Shown here: in pieces, positions 11,418-22,090 of the stretch
How the letters are laid out: each line of letters begins with the position of its first letter
Numbering within the stretch: position 1 is the stretch's first letter
Assembly: GCA_902612575.1 (NCBI GenBank)
Contig: CACMDZ010000002.1
Location: 62,001 to 126,000 of the forward strand
Direction: 5' to 3'
DNA: 64,000 nt
Origin: an uncultured Pelagibacteraceae bacterium
GTDB lineage: Bacteria > Pseudomonadota > Alphaproteobacteria > Pelagibacterales > Pelagibacteraceae
The notes under the pieces: generated by a model
What the model was told of the DNA's origin: nothing
Database searches by the model: none
Seen by the model: only the letters and a program-made list of their open reading frames with translations
Position numbers and translations under genes: made by a program

Positions 11418-12415
11418 TTAAAATTTCTTACAATTTTGATTAGTTCTTCAACCATCTCAATTTTAGTCTCGGGGAGTATTCCGTGGCCTAAATTAAATAT
11501 GTATGGATGATCTTTAAAAATGCTAAGATATTTCTCAACTTCTATTTTAAGAGTTTTTTGATCAGTTAATAATATTTTTGGGTCAAGGCCGCCTTGTATT
11601 GGTATTTTGATTTCATCGACTATTTTCTTTGGATCAACATCGTAATCTATGTTTACAGCGTCAGGTTTAACAATTTCACAAAATTTTTTATAATCTTTTA
11701 TACCTCTAGGAAAACAAATAACAGGGACTCCCAGTTTCTTTACATAATTTACTATATTAAGAGTGGGTATATAAATATATTCTGGGATTTTGTCTTCTAA
11801 CAATCCAGACCAACTATCAAAAATTTGAATAACTTGAGCTCCAGCCTCAATTTGATTTTTTATATGAAGTTTCAAGAATTTCTCTATTATTATTAATAAT
11901 CTATTAATTAAAAAATCATCTTTAAAAAAATCATTCGATAACCCTTTTTTGGGAGAAGATTTATTAATCATATAAACTAGTATTGTCCATGGAGCTCCAA
12001 CAAATCCAATCATATCTCTATTATTCATTAAAGGGTCTTTAGAGGTTTTTTCGATTGCTTTATAAACTTTATAAATTTTTTCGGTAAAACTTATTTCATC
12101 AACATTTTTTATTGTTTCTAAATTTATATCTCCCAATTTAGGACCAAAATTCTTTTCAAATTCTACTTTTTGACCAAGTCCGTACGGTAACATTAAAATA
12201 TCTGAAAATATTACCGCCCCATCAAATCCAAACCTTTTAATTGGTTGTAGAGTAATTTCAGATGCTAAATCACTATTTAGGCAAAGTTTAATAAAATCTT
12301 GGTTTTCTTTTCTAATTTCTCTAAACTCTGGTAGATACCTACCTGCTTGTCTCATTAACCATATAGGATTAGATTTAGTGTCTTGATTTTTAATACAATT
12401 AGTAATGAGACTCAT
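11414..12415 (-). CDS. hemE: Uroporphyrinogen decarboxylase
   Basis: PIWLMRQAGRYLPEFREIR, FNLGHGILPET. Confidence 0.96.
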   Translation of the reverse strand: MSLITNCIKNQDTKSNPIWLMRQAGRYLPEFREIRKENQDFIKLCLNSDLASEITLQPIKRFGFDGAVIFSDILMLPYGLGQKVEFEKNFGPKLGDINLETIKNVDEISFTEKIYKVYKAIEKTSKDPLMNNRDMIGFVGAPWTILVYMINKSSPKKGLSNDFFKDDFLINRLLIIIEKFLKLHIKNQIEAGAQVIQIFDSWSGLLEDKIPEYIYIPTLNIVNYVKKLGVPVICFPRGIKDYKKFCEIVKPDAVNIDYDVDPKKIVDEIKIPIQGGLDPKILLTDQKTLKIEVEKYLSIFKDHPYIFNLGHGILPETKIEMVEELIKIVRNFK

Positions 12416-12698
12416 ATAATTAGATATATATTATTTACTTTATTAGTATTATGTATTGTGAATAACGTAAATTAGTCAATTTCCACACTTAGTTAACCGA
12501 TTATTAACAAATTTTGTCTTAAATAAATGAGATAATAGGGGTTAATTCAATAATTCTCACATTTTATATACAATTTGAATAACTATCATCTGATTTTATA
12601 ATTCAGTTGATTTTATAGGAAAAAAATCAAGTTCTATGTGCTCAAACAATAAATCTGCGTTTTTCTTATTTTACTAATAGTTTATAAACATCTTATAC
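12416..12698. other. Candidate chromosomal replication origin (oriC)
   Basis: Gap between divergent hemE and a ppsR-like gene; TGTGAATAA (12457-12465) is a perfect TTATNCACA box on the minus strand; single-mismatch boxes at 12501-12509, 12564-12572, 12682-12690; transcription polarity flips here. Confidence 0.6.
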
Positions 12699-13526
12699 AT
12701 GAGAAACTTATACCAAATTTACTTAATATCAGATTCTACCGGAGAGACACTGGACAGGATCTTTTTGGCGTTAAAGGCCCAATTTCCTAATTTTGAATAT
12801 GAAACTAATCATTTTTCTTTCACTCGCACTGAAAGTCAAACCTTAAGTATTTTAAAACAAGCTAAGAAAGAAAAAAATTCTATAATTTTATATACAATTG
12901 TTAATAGTAAGCTTGCGAAGTATCTTACAGAAAAAGCTTATGAAAGAGAAATACCATGTTTCGGAGTTCTTGGAGATTTAATATTAAATTTTTCAAAAGT
13001 GCTTAATCAAAAAGCTTCTCACCAACCAAGTGGTCAACATATTCTAAATGAAGAATACTACGATAGAATTGAAGCTATTCAGTTTACTATGAATCATGAT
13101 GATGGTAATCAAACTGATGATATTGAAAAATCTGATATCATTCTGCTAGGAGTAAGCAGGACAAGTAAAACCCCAACAGCAATTTATTTAGCTAATAGAG
13201 GTTTTAAAACTTCAAATATTCCATTAGTAAACAAAAATTCAGTTCCGCCGAAGATTATTGAAAAAAACTTTTCTCCCTGTGTTGTAGGTTTAGTAACTGA
13301 GGCTGAAAGATTATACGATTTAAGAAAAAACAGATTGAACTCTCTTAAAGAAGATCAAAATAGTGAGTACGTAAACATGGACAAAATTAGGGATGAATTA
13401 GATAGTTCCAAAAAATTATTTAAAGAAAATAATTGGCCCACAATAGATGTAACGAGAAAATCAGTTGAGGAAACAGCAGCTTCTGTAATTAAAATTTATG
13501 AAATAAAGAATAAAAAGAATGCCTGA
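12699..13526 (+). CDS. Pyruvate phosphate dikinase / PEP synthase regulatory protein (DUF299 family)
   Basis: YLISDSTGETL, GVSRTSKTPTAIYLANRG. Confidence 0.92.
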   Translation: MRNLYQIYLISDSTGETLDRIFLALKAQFPNFEYETNHFSFTRTESQTLSILKQAKKEKNSIILYTIVNSKLAKYLTEKAYEREIPCFGVLGDLILNFSKVLNQKASHQPSGQHILNEEYYDRIEAIQFTMNHDDGNQTDDIEKSDIILLGVSRTSKTPTAIYLANRGFKTSNIPLVNKNSVPPKIIEKNFSPCVVGLVTEAERLYDLRKNRLNSLKEDQNSEYVNMDKIRDELDSSKKLFKENNWPTIDVTRKSVEETAASVIKIYEIKNKKNA

Positions 13527-14103
13527 CATTATTTTAGCTTCAAAAAGTAAGGTAAGAAAGGAAATACTAGATAATCATAGCATCAATTGCCATGTCCAAG
13601 TGTCAAATGTTGATGAAGACCCAATAAAAGAAATTTTATTAAAAGAGGGAGCTACACCTGAAATTATTTCCAAAAATCTTGCAGAATTGAAAGCAAATAA
13701 GGTAAGTCAAAAAGTGAATAATACTCTAGTTTTAGGAGCAGATAGCGTCATTGATCTGACAGGTGAGTTAATATCAAAACCAGAAAATAGGGAAGAGGCT
13801 TTAAGTATTTTAAAAAAACTTAATGGAAAAAAACACTCTTTGATCAGTTCGGTTTGTATATCTAAAAATGGATCCATGGTTTGGAACTATACTGATAAAG
13901 CTTACTTGACCATGAAGGATTTTTCTGAAAATGAATTAATCACGTATCTGAATAAAATAAGTGATGAAGCTTTGTATGCTTACAACGTCTATCAAATTGA
14001 AGGAGAAGGAAGATCTTTATTTTCTAATATTGATGGCGATGAAGACACGATAATGGGCTTACCTATTAAAAAAATTAAGGAATATCTAGAACTTCAAAAA
14101 TGA
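13519..14103 (+). CDS. maf: Maf-like nucleotide pyrophosphatase
   Basis: IILASKSKVRKEIL, VLGADSVI, YQIEGEGRSLFSNIDGDEDTIMGLP. Confidence 0.92.
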   Translation: MPDIILASKSKVRKEILDNHSINCHVQVSNVDEDPIKEILLKEGATPEIISKNLAELKANKVSQKVNNTLVLGADSVIDLTGELISKPENREEALSILKKLNGKKHSLISSVCISKNGSMVWNYTDKAYLTMKDFSENELITYLNKISDEALYAYNVYQIEGEGRSLFSNIDGDEDTIMGLPIKKIKEYLELQK

Positions 14104-14891
14104 AAAAATTTTTTGTTATAGGAAACCCAATTGAACATTCTTTATCTCCAAAACTGCATAATTATTGGATAAAATCTAATAATTTAAAAGCAGTTTACGA
14201 TAAAAAAAAATTAGATGTATCAGAATTAGAAAATTTGATTAAAGAAGTAAAAGAAAAAAAAATTGATGGAATTAATGTTACTGTTCCTTTTAAAAATTCT
14301 GTAATTCCTTTTTTAGATAAACTATCCAACGAGGCTCAAAAAACACAATCAGTAAATACGATATATTTGAAAGATGGAATGGTAATAGGTCATAATACAG
14401 ACATAGAAGGATTTGAGTTGGCCATTAAACATACAAATTATGATATTGTTGGGAAAAATATACTAATATTGGGTGCGGGAGGAGTTTCGCCATCAATAAT
14501 AGTGGCTTTAAAAAATATGAGTGCCAAAAAAATATTTATAAGCAATAGAACCCAAAGCAAATCTGAAAATTTAAAAAAAAACTTTGATGAAATCGAAATT
14601 ATTAAGTGGGGAACAATGCCAGATTTTGACATGATTATTAATGCAACTAGCTTAGGCTTGAAAAATGACGAAAATATTATGTTAGATTATTCTAAAATTA
14701 GCCCAGAAAAGTTTTTTTATGATGTCATATACAATCCTTCAGAAACTAATTTCTTAAAATCTGCAAAAAAAAATGGAAATAAAATAGAGAATGGAAAAAA
14801 AATGTTTATTTATCAAGCTCAAGCTTCCTTTAAAATATGGAATAACTTAGAGCCCAAAGTAGATTATAAGGTCATGGAGCTTCTAAATTGA
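14100..14891 (+). CDS. aroE: Shikimate 5-dehydrogenase
   Basis: VIGNPIEHSLSPKLHN, GINVTVPFK, NTDIEGF. Confidence 0.95.
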   Translation: MKKFFVIGNPIEHSLSPKLHNYWIKSNNLKAVYDKKKLDVSELENLIKEVKEKKIDGINVTVPFKNSVIPFLDKLSNEAQKTQSVNTIYLKDGMVIGHNTDIEGFELAIKHTNYDIVGKNILILGAGGVSPSIIVALKNMSAKKIFISNRTQSKSENLKKNFDEIEIIKWGTMPDFDMIINATSLGLKNDENIMLDYSKISPEKFFYDVIYNPSETNFLKSAKKNGNKIENGKKMFIYQAQASFKIWNNLEPKVDYKVMELLN

Positions 14892-15475
14892 TTAAAGTTG
14901 GTATTCTAGGTGATATAGGTTCAGGTAAAAGCTTTGTTGCAAAACAATTTGGTTATCCGGTTTTTAATGCTGATAAAGAAGTTAGCGATATATACAAAAA
15001 CGATAAATCTTGTTACAAAAAAATTAAAAAAAAATTTCCAAAATTTATCAAGTCAAAATATTTAAAAAAAAATGAACTTGGAAGTGTAATTAAAGAAAAT
15101 AAACAAAATCTGAAAAAAATATCGAACATAGTGCATCCCATCGTTAGAAAGAGAATGGTCAATTTTTTTAAAAAAAATAAAAGAAAAAAGATGGTTTTAC
15201 TAGACATACCCTTATTAGTTGAAAATAAACTGTATGATAAAAATTTTTATTTAATATTTGTTCATTCAAACAAAAATGAGATAAATAAAAGACTTAAAAA
15301 AAGACCATTTTACAATAAAAAAATAATTGATAGCCTTAGAAAATCACAAAGATCTCTAGCTTATAAAAAGAAAATATCTGATTTTGTTATTAAGAACAAT
15401 TTTAAACTTCAAAGCTTAAAAAAAAATATTAAAATTATAAAAAGAAAAATTTTTAATGAAAGAATTAGTTCTTGA
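14888..15475 (+). CDS. coaE: Dephospho-CoA kinase
   Basis: GILGDIGSGKSFVAKQFG, VFNADKEV; between aroE and dnaQ. Confidence 0.9.
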   Translation: MIKVGILGDIGSGKSFVAKQFGYPVFNADKEVSDIYKNDKSCYKKIKKKFPKFIKSKYLKKNELGSVIKENKQNLKKISNIVHPIVRKRMVNFFKKNKRKKMVLLDIPLLVENKLYDKNFYLIFVHSNKNEINKRLKKRPFYNKKIIDSLRKSQRSLAYKKKISDFVIKNNFKLQSLKKNIKIIKRKIFNERISS

Positions 15476-16118
15476 TACAGAAACTACAGGATTGTCCGTA
15501 AGAGATGGACATCGAATTGTAGAAATTGGCTGTATAGAATTAGACAATCTAGTCCCAACTAATAATGTATTTCATGTTTATTTGAATCCAGAAAGAAACG
15601 TCTCTGAAAAAGCTTTTGAGGTCCACGGTTACTCTGATGAATTTTTGTCTAATAAACAAAAATTTTCAGAAGTTGCTGAAGATTTTTTATCCTTTATTCA
15701 GGATAAAAAAATTATAATTCATAACGCTGAGTTTGATATTGGGCATTTAAATAACGAATTATCCTTAATTGGAAAGCCCAAAATAAATAATTCAAACATA
15801 ATTGATACTTTAGAACTTGCTAGAAATAAATTTCCAGGTTCTGGGATTAGCCTAGATGCATTGTGTAAAAGATTTAGAATTGATAATTCTAAAAGGGAAA
15901 AGCATACTGCCTTGATTGACTGCGAATTACTTGCAAAAGTTTATATTAATCTAATTGATCAAAAAGAACCTAGCTTTGATTTAGCTGAAAATAATGAATC
16001 AAAAATTATATTGGATGACAAACGCGACTACTGTAAAAAAATTATTTTGCCAACTGACAAGGAATTAACAGATCACTCTGAATTTTTAAAAAAAAATTTA
16101 AAAAAAAATTATTTCTAA
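15456..16118 (+). CDS. dnaQ: DNA polymerase III epsilon subunit
   Basis: LVLDTETTGL, IVEIGCIE, HNAEFDIGHLNNEL, HTALIDCELLAKVY. Confidence 0.95.
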   Translation: MKELVLDTETTGLSVRDGHRIVEIGCIELDNLVPTNNVFHVYLNPERNVSEKAFEVHGYSDEFLSNKQKFSEVAEDFLSFIQDKKIIIHNAEFDIGHLNNELSLIGKPKINNSNIIDTLELARNKFPGSGISLDALCKRFRIDNSKREKHTALIDCELLAKVYINLIDQKEPSFDLAENNESKIILDDKRDYCKKIILPTDKELTDHSEFLKKNLKKNYF

Positions 16119-16537
16119 TTTAGTCTAGCTTTATATAGTTCCTCAAAATCTATTTTTTTTCCAAACTTTAAATCAGGAAGACCTGAATTTTTAAGAATGG
16201 TCAAAAACTTTTGCTCTAAATCAGGATATATTTTTGTTTGCAGATCACACAAAATAATTTTTTCCAATTCTTTTTTTTCAATTTTTAAATCTAAAATATC
16301 AATTACTGTTGCGTATTTGATTTGAAAATAACCTTGAGCTTTTTTTTTATTTGGATTCGCGTAGGTTAAAGTAGTAAGAACTTCTATCATTTTCCTTTTT
16401 GCAGGTTTAGTGCTTATATCTACGCTCATTCGATATTCTGGTGTGGTGTTTCTAATCGTTATCAAACTTTCAGGACTTGGTATTTCAACTGATAAATCTT
16501 GTATATAACTTATTATTATTTTGTATTTATTTTCCAT
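16115..16537 (-). CDS. secB: Protein-export chaperone SecB
   Basis: IISYIQDLSVEIPSPE, ILCDLQTKIYPDLEQKFL; next to dnaQ. Confidence 0.8.
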   Translation of the reverse strand: MENKYKIIISYIQDLSVEIPSPESLITIRNTTPEYRMSVDISTKPAKRKMIEVLTTLTYANPNKKKAQGYFQIKYATVIDILDLKIEKKELEKIILCDLQTKIYPDLEQKFLTILKNSGLPDLKFGKKIDFEELYKARLN

Positions 16538-16955
16538 CTTTATCCTCTATATCCTCATACTCACCTTCTATAAAACTTTTTTCACTGGTTTTGTTTTTAT
16601 TTGTTGTAGAATATTTTTTTGAATATTTTCTTAAAATTATTTTTCTTGTTACCGGGAAAACTAAAAGAATACCTATAACATCAGTTGCAAACCCTGGTAA
16701 TATTAATAATAAAGCCGCAAATGCTATTGCTGCTCCAGAAACTATCTCATAAAGAGGTAGTTCATTTTTGATTAATTGAGACATTCCTGATCTTAAAGTG
16801 TTAAAACCCTCATATCTTGCATACCAAATACCAAGAATTGCAGTAACAAGAATCAGCAAAATTGTATTTAAAGCTCCTATTTGAGACCCAACTTTTATGA
16901 ATAAGTAGATTTCAACAAGAGGTATTCCTAAAATAAGAATTAATGCTGTGTTCAT
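16527..16955 (-). CDS. fxsA: FxsA-family membrane protein
   Basis: IPLVEIYLFIKVGSQIGALNTILLILVTAILG. Confidence 0.85.
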   Translation of the reverse strand: MNTALILILGIPLVEIYLFIKVGSQIGALNTILLILVTAILGIWYARYEGFNTLRSGMSQLIKNELPLYEIVSGAAIAFAALLLILPGFATDVIGILLVFPVTRKIILRKYSKKYSTTNKNKTSEKSFIEGEYEDIEDKDGK

Positions 16956-17013
16956 TTGTCTATAGTGTAAATTGCAGGTTGAAATTAATCAACATAGTAA
17001 ATATTATAATTCT

Positions 17014-17604
17014 ATGAGTTATAGTTTTGAATACATCGATATTATATTATTGGCAATGATAGCTGGATTTATTTTCCTTAGATTAAGGGGTATTTTAGGA
17101 AAAAAAACAGGCTTTGAGGAGAATATAAACTCCACATTTCCACACGAGGAAGTTCAAGAAAAGAAGTCTTCTCCTATTTTAAACGCTGAAACTTTTGACG
17201 ATGCCGCGAAAAAAGATTTCTTGAATGGTGCAAGAATAGCTTACGAAACCGTAATAACTAGTTTTTCTAAAGGTGATCTAAAATCTATTAAAAATCTTTT
17301 ACACAAAAGTGTTTATGATCAATTTGATGAAGCTATCAAAGATAAAAAAGCTAGAAATGTTACTTCTGAAACTACGTTTATAGGTATTAATTCTGCAGAA
17401 ATAAAAGAGCATTCTCAAAATAAAAATATGCTTGAAGTAAGCGTTGAGTTTGTAAGTGAAATTATTTCATGCATTAAAGATAAAGATAATAAAATTGTAT
17501 CTGGGGATTCACAAAAAGTTAAAAAAGTACTCGATACATGGAAATTTACTAAAGATGGTACTTCAAAAAATCCTAATTGGTTAATAGTAGATACACAAGC
17601 TTAG
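17014..17604 (+). CDS. Tim44/TimA-domain protein; probable start at internal Met (MSYSFEYIDIILL)
   Basis: N-terminal TM helix plus DAAKKDFLNGARIAYETVITSFSKGDLKSIKNLL Tim44-like domain; ORF as supplied begins 16972. Confidence 0.8.
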   Translation: MSYSFEYIDIILLAMIAGFIFLRLRGILGKKTGFEENINSTFPHEEVQEKKSSPILNAETFDDAAKKDFLNGARIAYETVITSFSKGDLKSIKNLLHKSVYDQFDEAIKDKKARNVTSETTFIGINSAEIKEHSQNKNMLEVSVEFVSEIISCIKDKDNKIVSGDSQKVKKVLDTWKFTKDGTSKNPNWLIVDTQA

Positions 17605-18021
17605 TTGATTAAAAAAATATCAGATAAAGATAAACAAGACTGGCAAAAATTCATAAATAGTTCAGATAAATTAGAAAATAAAGATCAAAAAATATATTCT
17701 TCACCTAAGAGATATATTGAAAAAACCATTGATTTGCATGGTTACACTTTAGAGGAGGCTAACCAAAAGATGACTTCTTATATAGAGGAATGTTATGCAA
17801 ATGGTGTTAATAAAATAAATGTCATTACTGGCAAGGGATTAAGATCTAAAAACTTAAATGATCCATATCAATCTCATAACTTAAGTATTTTAAAGTTTTC
17901 AGTGCCTAATTTTATTAAAGGTAGCGATCATTTAATGAGCAAAATTATAAGTATTGATTTTGAGGCTGTTGAAAATCTTTCCGTTGGAAATTTTGATATT
18001 TATTTAAGAAAAAAAAAATAA
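17605..18021 (+). CDS. Smr-domain protein
   Basis: IDLHGYTLEEANQKM, VNVITGKG-like INVITGKGLRS. Confidence 0.85.
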   Translation: MIKKISDKDKQDWQKFINSSDKLENKDQKIYSSPKRYIEKTIDLHGYTLEEANQKMTSYIEECYANGVNKINVITGKGLRSKNLNDPYQSHNLSILKFSVPNFIKGSDHLMSKIISIDFEAVENLSVGNFDIYLRKKK

Positions 18022-18024
18022 GAA

Positions 18025-19410
18025 CTATAAAATAAACTTCGACAGATCTGCGTCCTTAACTAGTTCACCAATATTTTTCTTAATGTAATCTGAATCTATA
18101 CTAATTTTTTCACCAGCTCTATCTGTTGCTGTAAAACTAATTTCATCTAAAACTCTTTCTATAATAGTGTGCAGCCTTCTAGCACCTATGTTTTCAACAG
18201 TTGTGTTAACCTCACTTGCAATTGTTGCGATGGTATCAATTCCATCTTCGGTAAATTCTAAATCAACATTTTCTGTTTTTAGTAGAGCTTTGTATTGTTT
18301 AATCAAACTATTGTCCGGCTCTTTTAAAATTCGTTTAAAATCCTCACTATTTAACGCATCTAGCTCAACCCTGATTGGTAATCTTCCTTGAAGCTCAGGC
18401 AAAAGATCTGATGGTTTTGCTAATTGGAAAGCTCCTGAAGCTATAAATAATATATGGTCAGTTTTAATTGGACCGTATTTAGTACTTACAGTTGTTCCTT
18501 CTATTAATGGAAGTAAGTCTCTTTGGACACCTTCTCTTGATACATCACCTCCAACTCTATCAGTTCTCGCTGAAATTTTATCTATTTCATCTAAAAATAC
18601 GATACCATTATTCTCAGTGGTATTTTTTGCTGATTTAATAATTTTATCTTGTTCAATTAATTTATCAGCTTCCTCGTTTAGTAAAATTTCATGTGACTCT
18701 TTTACTGACATTTTTTTCTTTTTTGCTTTCTGTCCCATAGATTTACCTAGCATATCTGAAATATTAATCATTCCAACATTAGCTCCAGGCATTCCAGGAA
18801 TTTCAAATGATGGCATGCCCCCACCACTCTCAGTAACAGCAATCTCTATTTCGTTATCATCGAGATCGCCATCTCTTAATCTTTTTCTAAAACTTTCTCT
18901 CGTTGCTACACTTGCTTTACTTCCAACAATAGCATCAAGAACTCTATCCTCTGCTAACTTTTGTGCTTTTGCGTGGACTTCTTTTCTTTTCTTTACTTTT
19001 TCCATTGCAATAGCAATTTCTAAAAGATCTCTAATTATTTGTTCAACATCTCTTCCTACGTAACCTACTTCAGTAAATCTTGTAGCTTCAACTTTTACAA
19101 AGGGTGCTTCAGCTAGTTTGGATAACCTCCTAGATATTTCTGTTTTACCAACACCTGTTGGTCCCATCATTAAAATATTTTTTGGAAGAACTTCATCTTT
19201 CATATCTCCTTCTAGAGCTTGTCTTCTCCATCTATTTCTTAAAGCGATTGCTACAGCTCTTTTTGCATTGTTTTGACCAACAACAAATCTGTCCAATTCT
19301 GAAACTATTTCTCTTGGAGATAATGAATTTTGAATGTTACTATTTTCTTTTTTTACTTTAGCGTTTGGTAAAGTTGTAACGTTTGATTTTTCCATATTAA
19401 ATTTTCTCAA
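18025..19410 (-). CDS. hslU: HslU ATPase subunit of the HslVU protease
   Basis: [43 protein letters not shown]. Confidence 0.97.
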   Translation of the reverse strand: MRKFNMEKSNVTTLPNAKVKKENSNIQNSLSPREIVSELDRFVVGQNNAKRAVAIALRNRWRRQALEGDMKDEVLPKNILMMGPTGVGKTEISRRLSKLAEAPFVKVEATRFTEVGYVGRDVEQIIRDLLEIAIAMEKVKKRKEVHAKAQKLAEDRVLDAIVGSKASVATRESFRKRLRDGDLDDNEIEIAVTESGGGMPSFEIPGMPGANVGMINISDMLGKSMGQKAKKKKMSVKESHEILLNEEADKLIEQDKIIKSAKNTTENNGIVFLDEIDKISARTDRVGGDVSREGVQRDLLPLIEGTTVSTKYGPIKTDHILFIASGAFQLAKPSDLLPELQGRLPIRVELDALNSEDFKRILKEPDNSLIKQYKALLKTENVDLEFTEDGIDTIATIASEVNTTVENIGARRLHTIIERVLDEISFTATDRAGEKISIDSDYIKKNIGELVKDADLSKFIL

Positions 19411-19912
19411 TGTTTAAATTATCATTTGTAAAAACACATATTTCAGATGCAACCTTAATCGCTTTTTTAGCAACTTCCTCAGCAGATAAATCTGTATCCA
19501 TAAGTACTTTAGCTGACGCTAATGCATAATTTCCACCTGATCCAATTCCAATCACATCACCTTCTGGTTCTAAAACATCTCCAGTTCCAGATATGATAAA
19601 ACTTTTTTCTTTATCACCCACTGCCATCAAGGCTTCTAATCTTCTTAAATATTTATCTGTTCGCCAATCTTTAGCTAATTCAACAGCTGCTCTTGCAAGA
19701 TTTCCAGCATGTTTCTCCAACTTAGACTCTAATCTTTCAAATAATGTTAATGCATCTGCAGTAGATCCTGCAAATCCTGCTATCACATTTCTTTTCTCAA
19801 TCTTACGAACTTTATTAGCAGTTTTCTTAATTACTGTATTTCCCATACTAACTTGGCCATCACCAGCAACTACTACTTCATTGTTTTTTCTTATTAATAC
19901 TATTGTTGTCAT
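19397..19912 (-). CDS. hslV: HslV peptidase subunit
   Basis: [37 protein letters not shown]; next to hslU. Confidence 0.96.
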   Translation of the reverse strand: MTTIVLIRKNNEVVVAGDGQVSMGNTVIKKTANKVRKIEKRNVIAGFAGSTADALTLFERLESKLEKHAGNLARAAVELAKDWRTDKYLRRLEALMAVGDKEKSFIISGTGDVLEPEGDVIGIGSGGNYALASAKVLMDTDLSAEEVAKKAIKVASEICVFTNDNLNIEKI

Positions 19913-20003
19913 GGAATATAGATGGATACTAAATTCTAGAGTTCAAGACCAAGGCTAGAATTATTGCCATAATTGAATAATAGATATATACCTTTTTCAA
20001 ATT

Positions 20004-20594
20004 ATGAAACGTAAAGCCAAAATTAGTAGAAAAACAAAAGAGACCAACATCAGCGTTGATTTAAATATAGATGGTAAGGGTAAGTACAAAGTTGACACAG
20101 GTATAGGTTTTTTAAATCACATGCTTGAGCAATTATCAAAACACTCTTCCATGGATATGATTATTAAAGCTAAAGGTGATACGCACATTGATCTTCACCA
20201 CACAACTGAGGATACTGGAATTGCAATTGGTGAATGTTTGAAAAAAGCATCTAAAAAATTTGTTGGTATAAAAAGATATGCCCATGCAATGATACCAATG
20301 GATGAAACATTAACTAGGGTTGCAATTGATGTTTCAAACAGACCTTATTTAATTTGGAAAGTAAAATTGAAAGTAGAAAAATTAGGTGAGATGGACACGG
20401 AACTATTTAAAGAATGGTTCCAAGCTTTTTCACAAGCCGCAGGAATTACTTTGCACATTGAAAATATTTATGGTGATAATAGTCACCACATTATCGAATC
20501 TTGCTTTAAAGGGTTAGCTAGATCATTAAGAGCTGCTTTAGAAATGGATCCAAGAAATAAAACTACAATACCTTCTACAAAAGGTTCTTTATAA
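20004..20594 (+). CDS. hisB: Imidazoleglycerol-phosphate dehydratase
   Basis: [33 protein letters not shown]. Confidence 0.97.
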   Translation: MKRKAKISRKTKETNISVDLNIDGKGKYKVDTGIGFLNHMLEQLSKHSSMDMIIKAKGDTHIDLHHTTEDTGIAIGECLKKASKKFVGIKRYAHAMIPMDETLTRVAIDVSNRPYLIWKVKLKVEKLGEMDTELFKEWFQAFSQAAGITLHIENIYGDNSHHIIESCFKGLARSLRAALEMDPRNKTTIPSTKGSL

Positions 20595-20599
20595 ATTTA

Positions 20600-21226
20600 A
20601 TGAATGTCACAATTGTTGACTACAATTCAGGCAATATAAGTTCTGTAATTAATTCCTTTAAAGAAGTTGCAAAAGATAAAGTAAACATTGAAGTAACAGC
20701 AGATCTTGCAACAATAAAAACTAGCGATAAAGTTGTATTACCTGGACAAGGATCTTTTAAGAGCTGTATTGATGGTCTCAATAGTATTAACGGCTTGATA
20801 GATACTCTTAATGAATTCGTATTAGAAAGCAAAAAACCACTTCTTGGAATTTGTGTTGGACTTCAAATGTTTGCAGATATTGGCTACGAAGAAGTTGAGA
20901 CAAAAGGTTTAGGATGGATTTCAGGAAAAGTATCTAAAATTGATAACCAAGGCGGTAAATTTAAGCTTCCACACATTGGTTGGAACGAAATTAATATTAT
21001 GAAAGATAGCAAGATTTTTAAAGGTATAGAAAATAACTCTCACATGTATTTTGTTCACAGTTATGAGTTTGTACCTGAAGATAAATCTGTAATTTTAGCA
21101 ACAACTGATTATTCATCTAATGTAGTTTGCGCTGCTGAAAAGGAAAATATTTTTGGAACTCAATTTCACCCTGAAAAGAGTGACAAAATTGGACTTAAAA
21201 TAATTAATAATTTTTTAAAACTTTAG
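20600..21226 (+). CDS. hisH: Imidazole glycerol phosphate synthase subunit HisH
   Basis: VDYNSGNISSV, LGICVGLQMFAD, GTQFHPEKS. Confidence 0.96.
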   Translation: MNVTIVDYNSGNISSVINSFKEVAKDKVNIEVTADLATIKTSDKVVLPGQGSFKSCIDGLNSINGLIDTLNEFVLESKKPLLGICVGLQMFADIGYEEVETKGLGWISGKVSKIDNQGGKFKLPHIGWNEINIMKDSKIFKGIENNSHMYFVHSYEFVPEDKSVILATTDYSSNVVCAAEKENIFGTQFHPEKSDKIGLKIINNFLKL

Positions 21227-21232
21227 AAAGAA

Positions 21233-22090
21233 ATGAAAAATATAGATTTGAGTCATTTAGTAGGTAAAGATATTTCAGTCGCTTTTAAAGAAGCTGAGGA
21301 GCTTTTTGAGCAAAATCTAGAGGGAAAAATTAATGCACACAAAATTTATAGCCATTTGATAGATCAAGTACCAAACGAATATTCAGAAAAGAAATTTCAT
21401 GTTTTAAGAGGTATTTTGAGAGAAAAAATCTGGAAATGTGAGAAAAATTTCTTTTGGAATGAAAAATTCTACTCACAAGCAGGACAAGATAAAATTATTA
21501 AAAACCACTTTTTCCAAAATTTAAAAAATGGTTTTTTTATAGAGGTAGGTGCATATGATGGAATTATTGGTAGCAATTGTTATCATTTTGAGAAATTTTT
21601 AAATTGGGAAGGAATTGCAATTGAACCATCTAATATTCAATATGACAAACTTAAAAGTAATCGAAAATGCAAGACCATAAATAAAGCGATAAGTGATGAG
21701 GTAAAGGATGTTGAGTTTTTAGAAGTTGTAGAAGGACTTACTCAAATGAGTGGAATTAACAATGAAAATTACACTGCAGTTGAATTAATAAAAAAAAGTG
21801 AAAAAAGTAAAACGAAAAAGTCCAAAATTACAACAACTACTTTTGAGGAAGAAATAAAAAGTGATATAGAAATTGATTATTTATCAATTGATATTGAAGG
21901 GGGAGAATTAGATTTACTAAAATCAGTCGATTTTAATAAATATCGTATCAAAGTAATTTCTGTAGAAAATAATGTTCCAGATAAATTTAATTATAATTCT
22001 TTCTTTAAATCGAAAAACTTTTCATTTTTTGACAGAATAGGACAAGATGAAATTTTTTATAACAACAATTATTTCAAACTTAATTTATGA
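21233..22090 (+). CDS. FkbM-type SAM-dependent methyltransferase
   Basis: GFFIEVGAYDGIIGSNCYHFEKFLNWEGIAIEPS, YLSIDIEGGELDLLKS. Confidence 0.82.
   Translation: MKNIDLSHLVGKDISVAFKEAEELFEQNLEGKINAHKIYSHLIDQVPNEYSEKKFHVLRGILREKIWKCEKNFFWNEKFYSQAGQDKIIKNHFFQNLKNGFFIEVGAYDGIIGSNCYHFEKFLNWEGIAIEPSNIQYDKLKSNRKCKTINKAISDEVKDVEFLEVVEGLTQMSGINNENYTAVELIKKSEKSKTKKSKITTTTFEEEIKSDIEIDYLSIDIEGGELDLLKSVDFNKYRIKVISVENNVPDKFNYNSFFKSKNFSFFDRIGQDEIFYNNNYFKLNL

Noticed and set aside
15000-15440. Long A-rich tracts as structural repeats
   Set aside because: They are lysine/asparagine codons within coaE in an AT-rich genome.
18617-19063. 148-aa + strand ORF antisense to hslU (similarly 4773-5189 over mnmG, 19593-19958 over hslV, 54485-54751 over tsaD)
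   Set aside because: Lies entirely opposite well-identified conserved genes; low-complexity translation typical of antisense frames.
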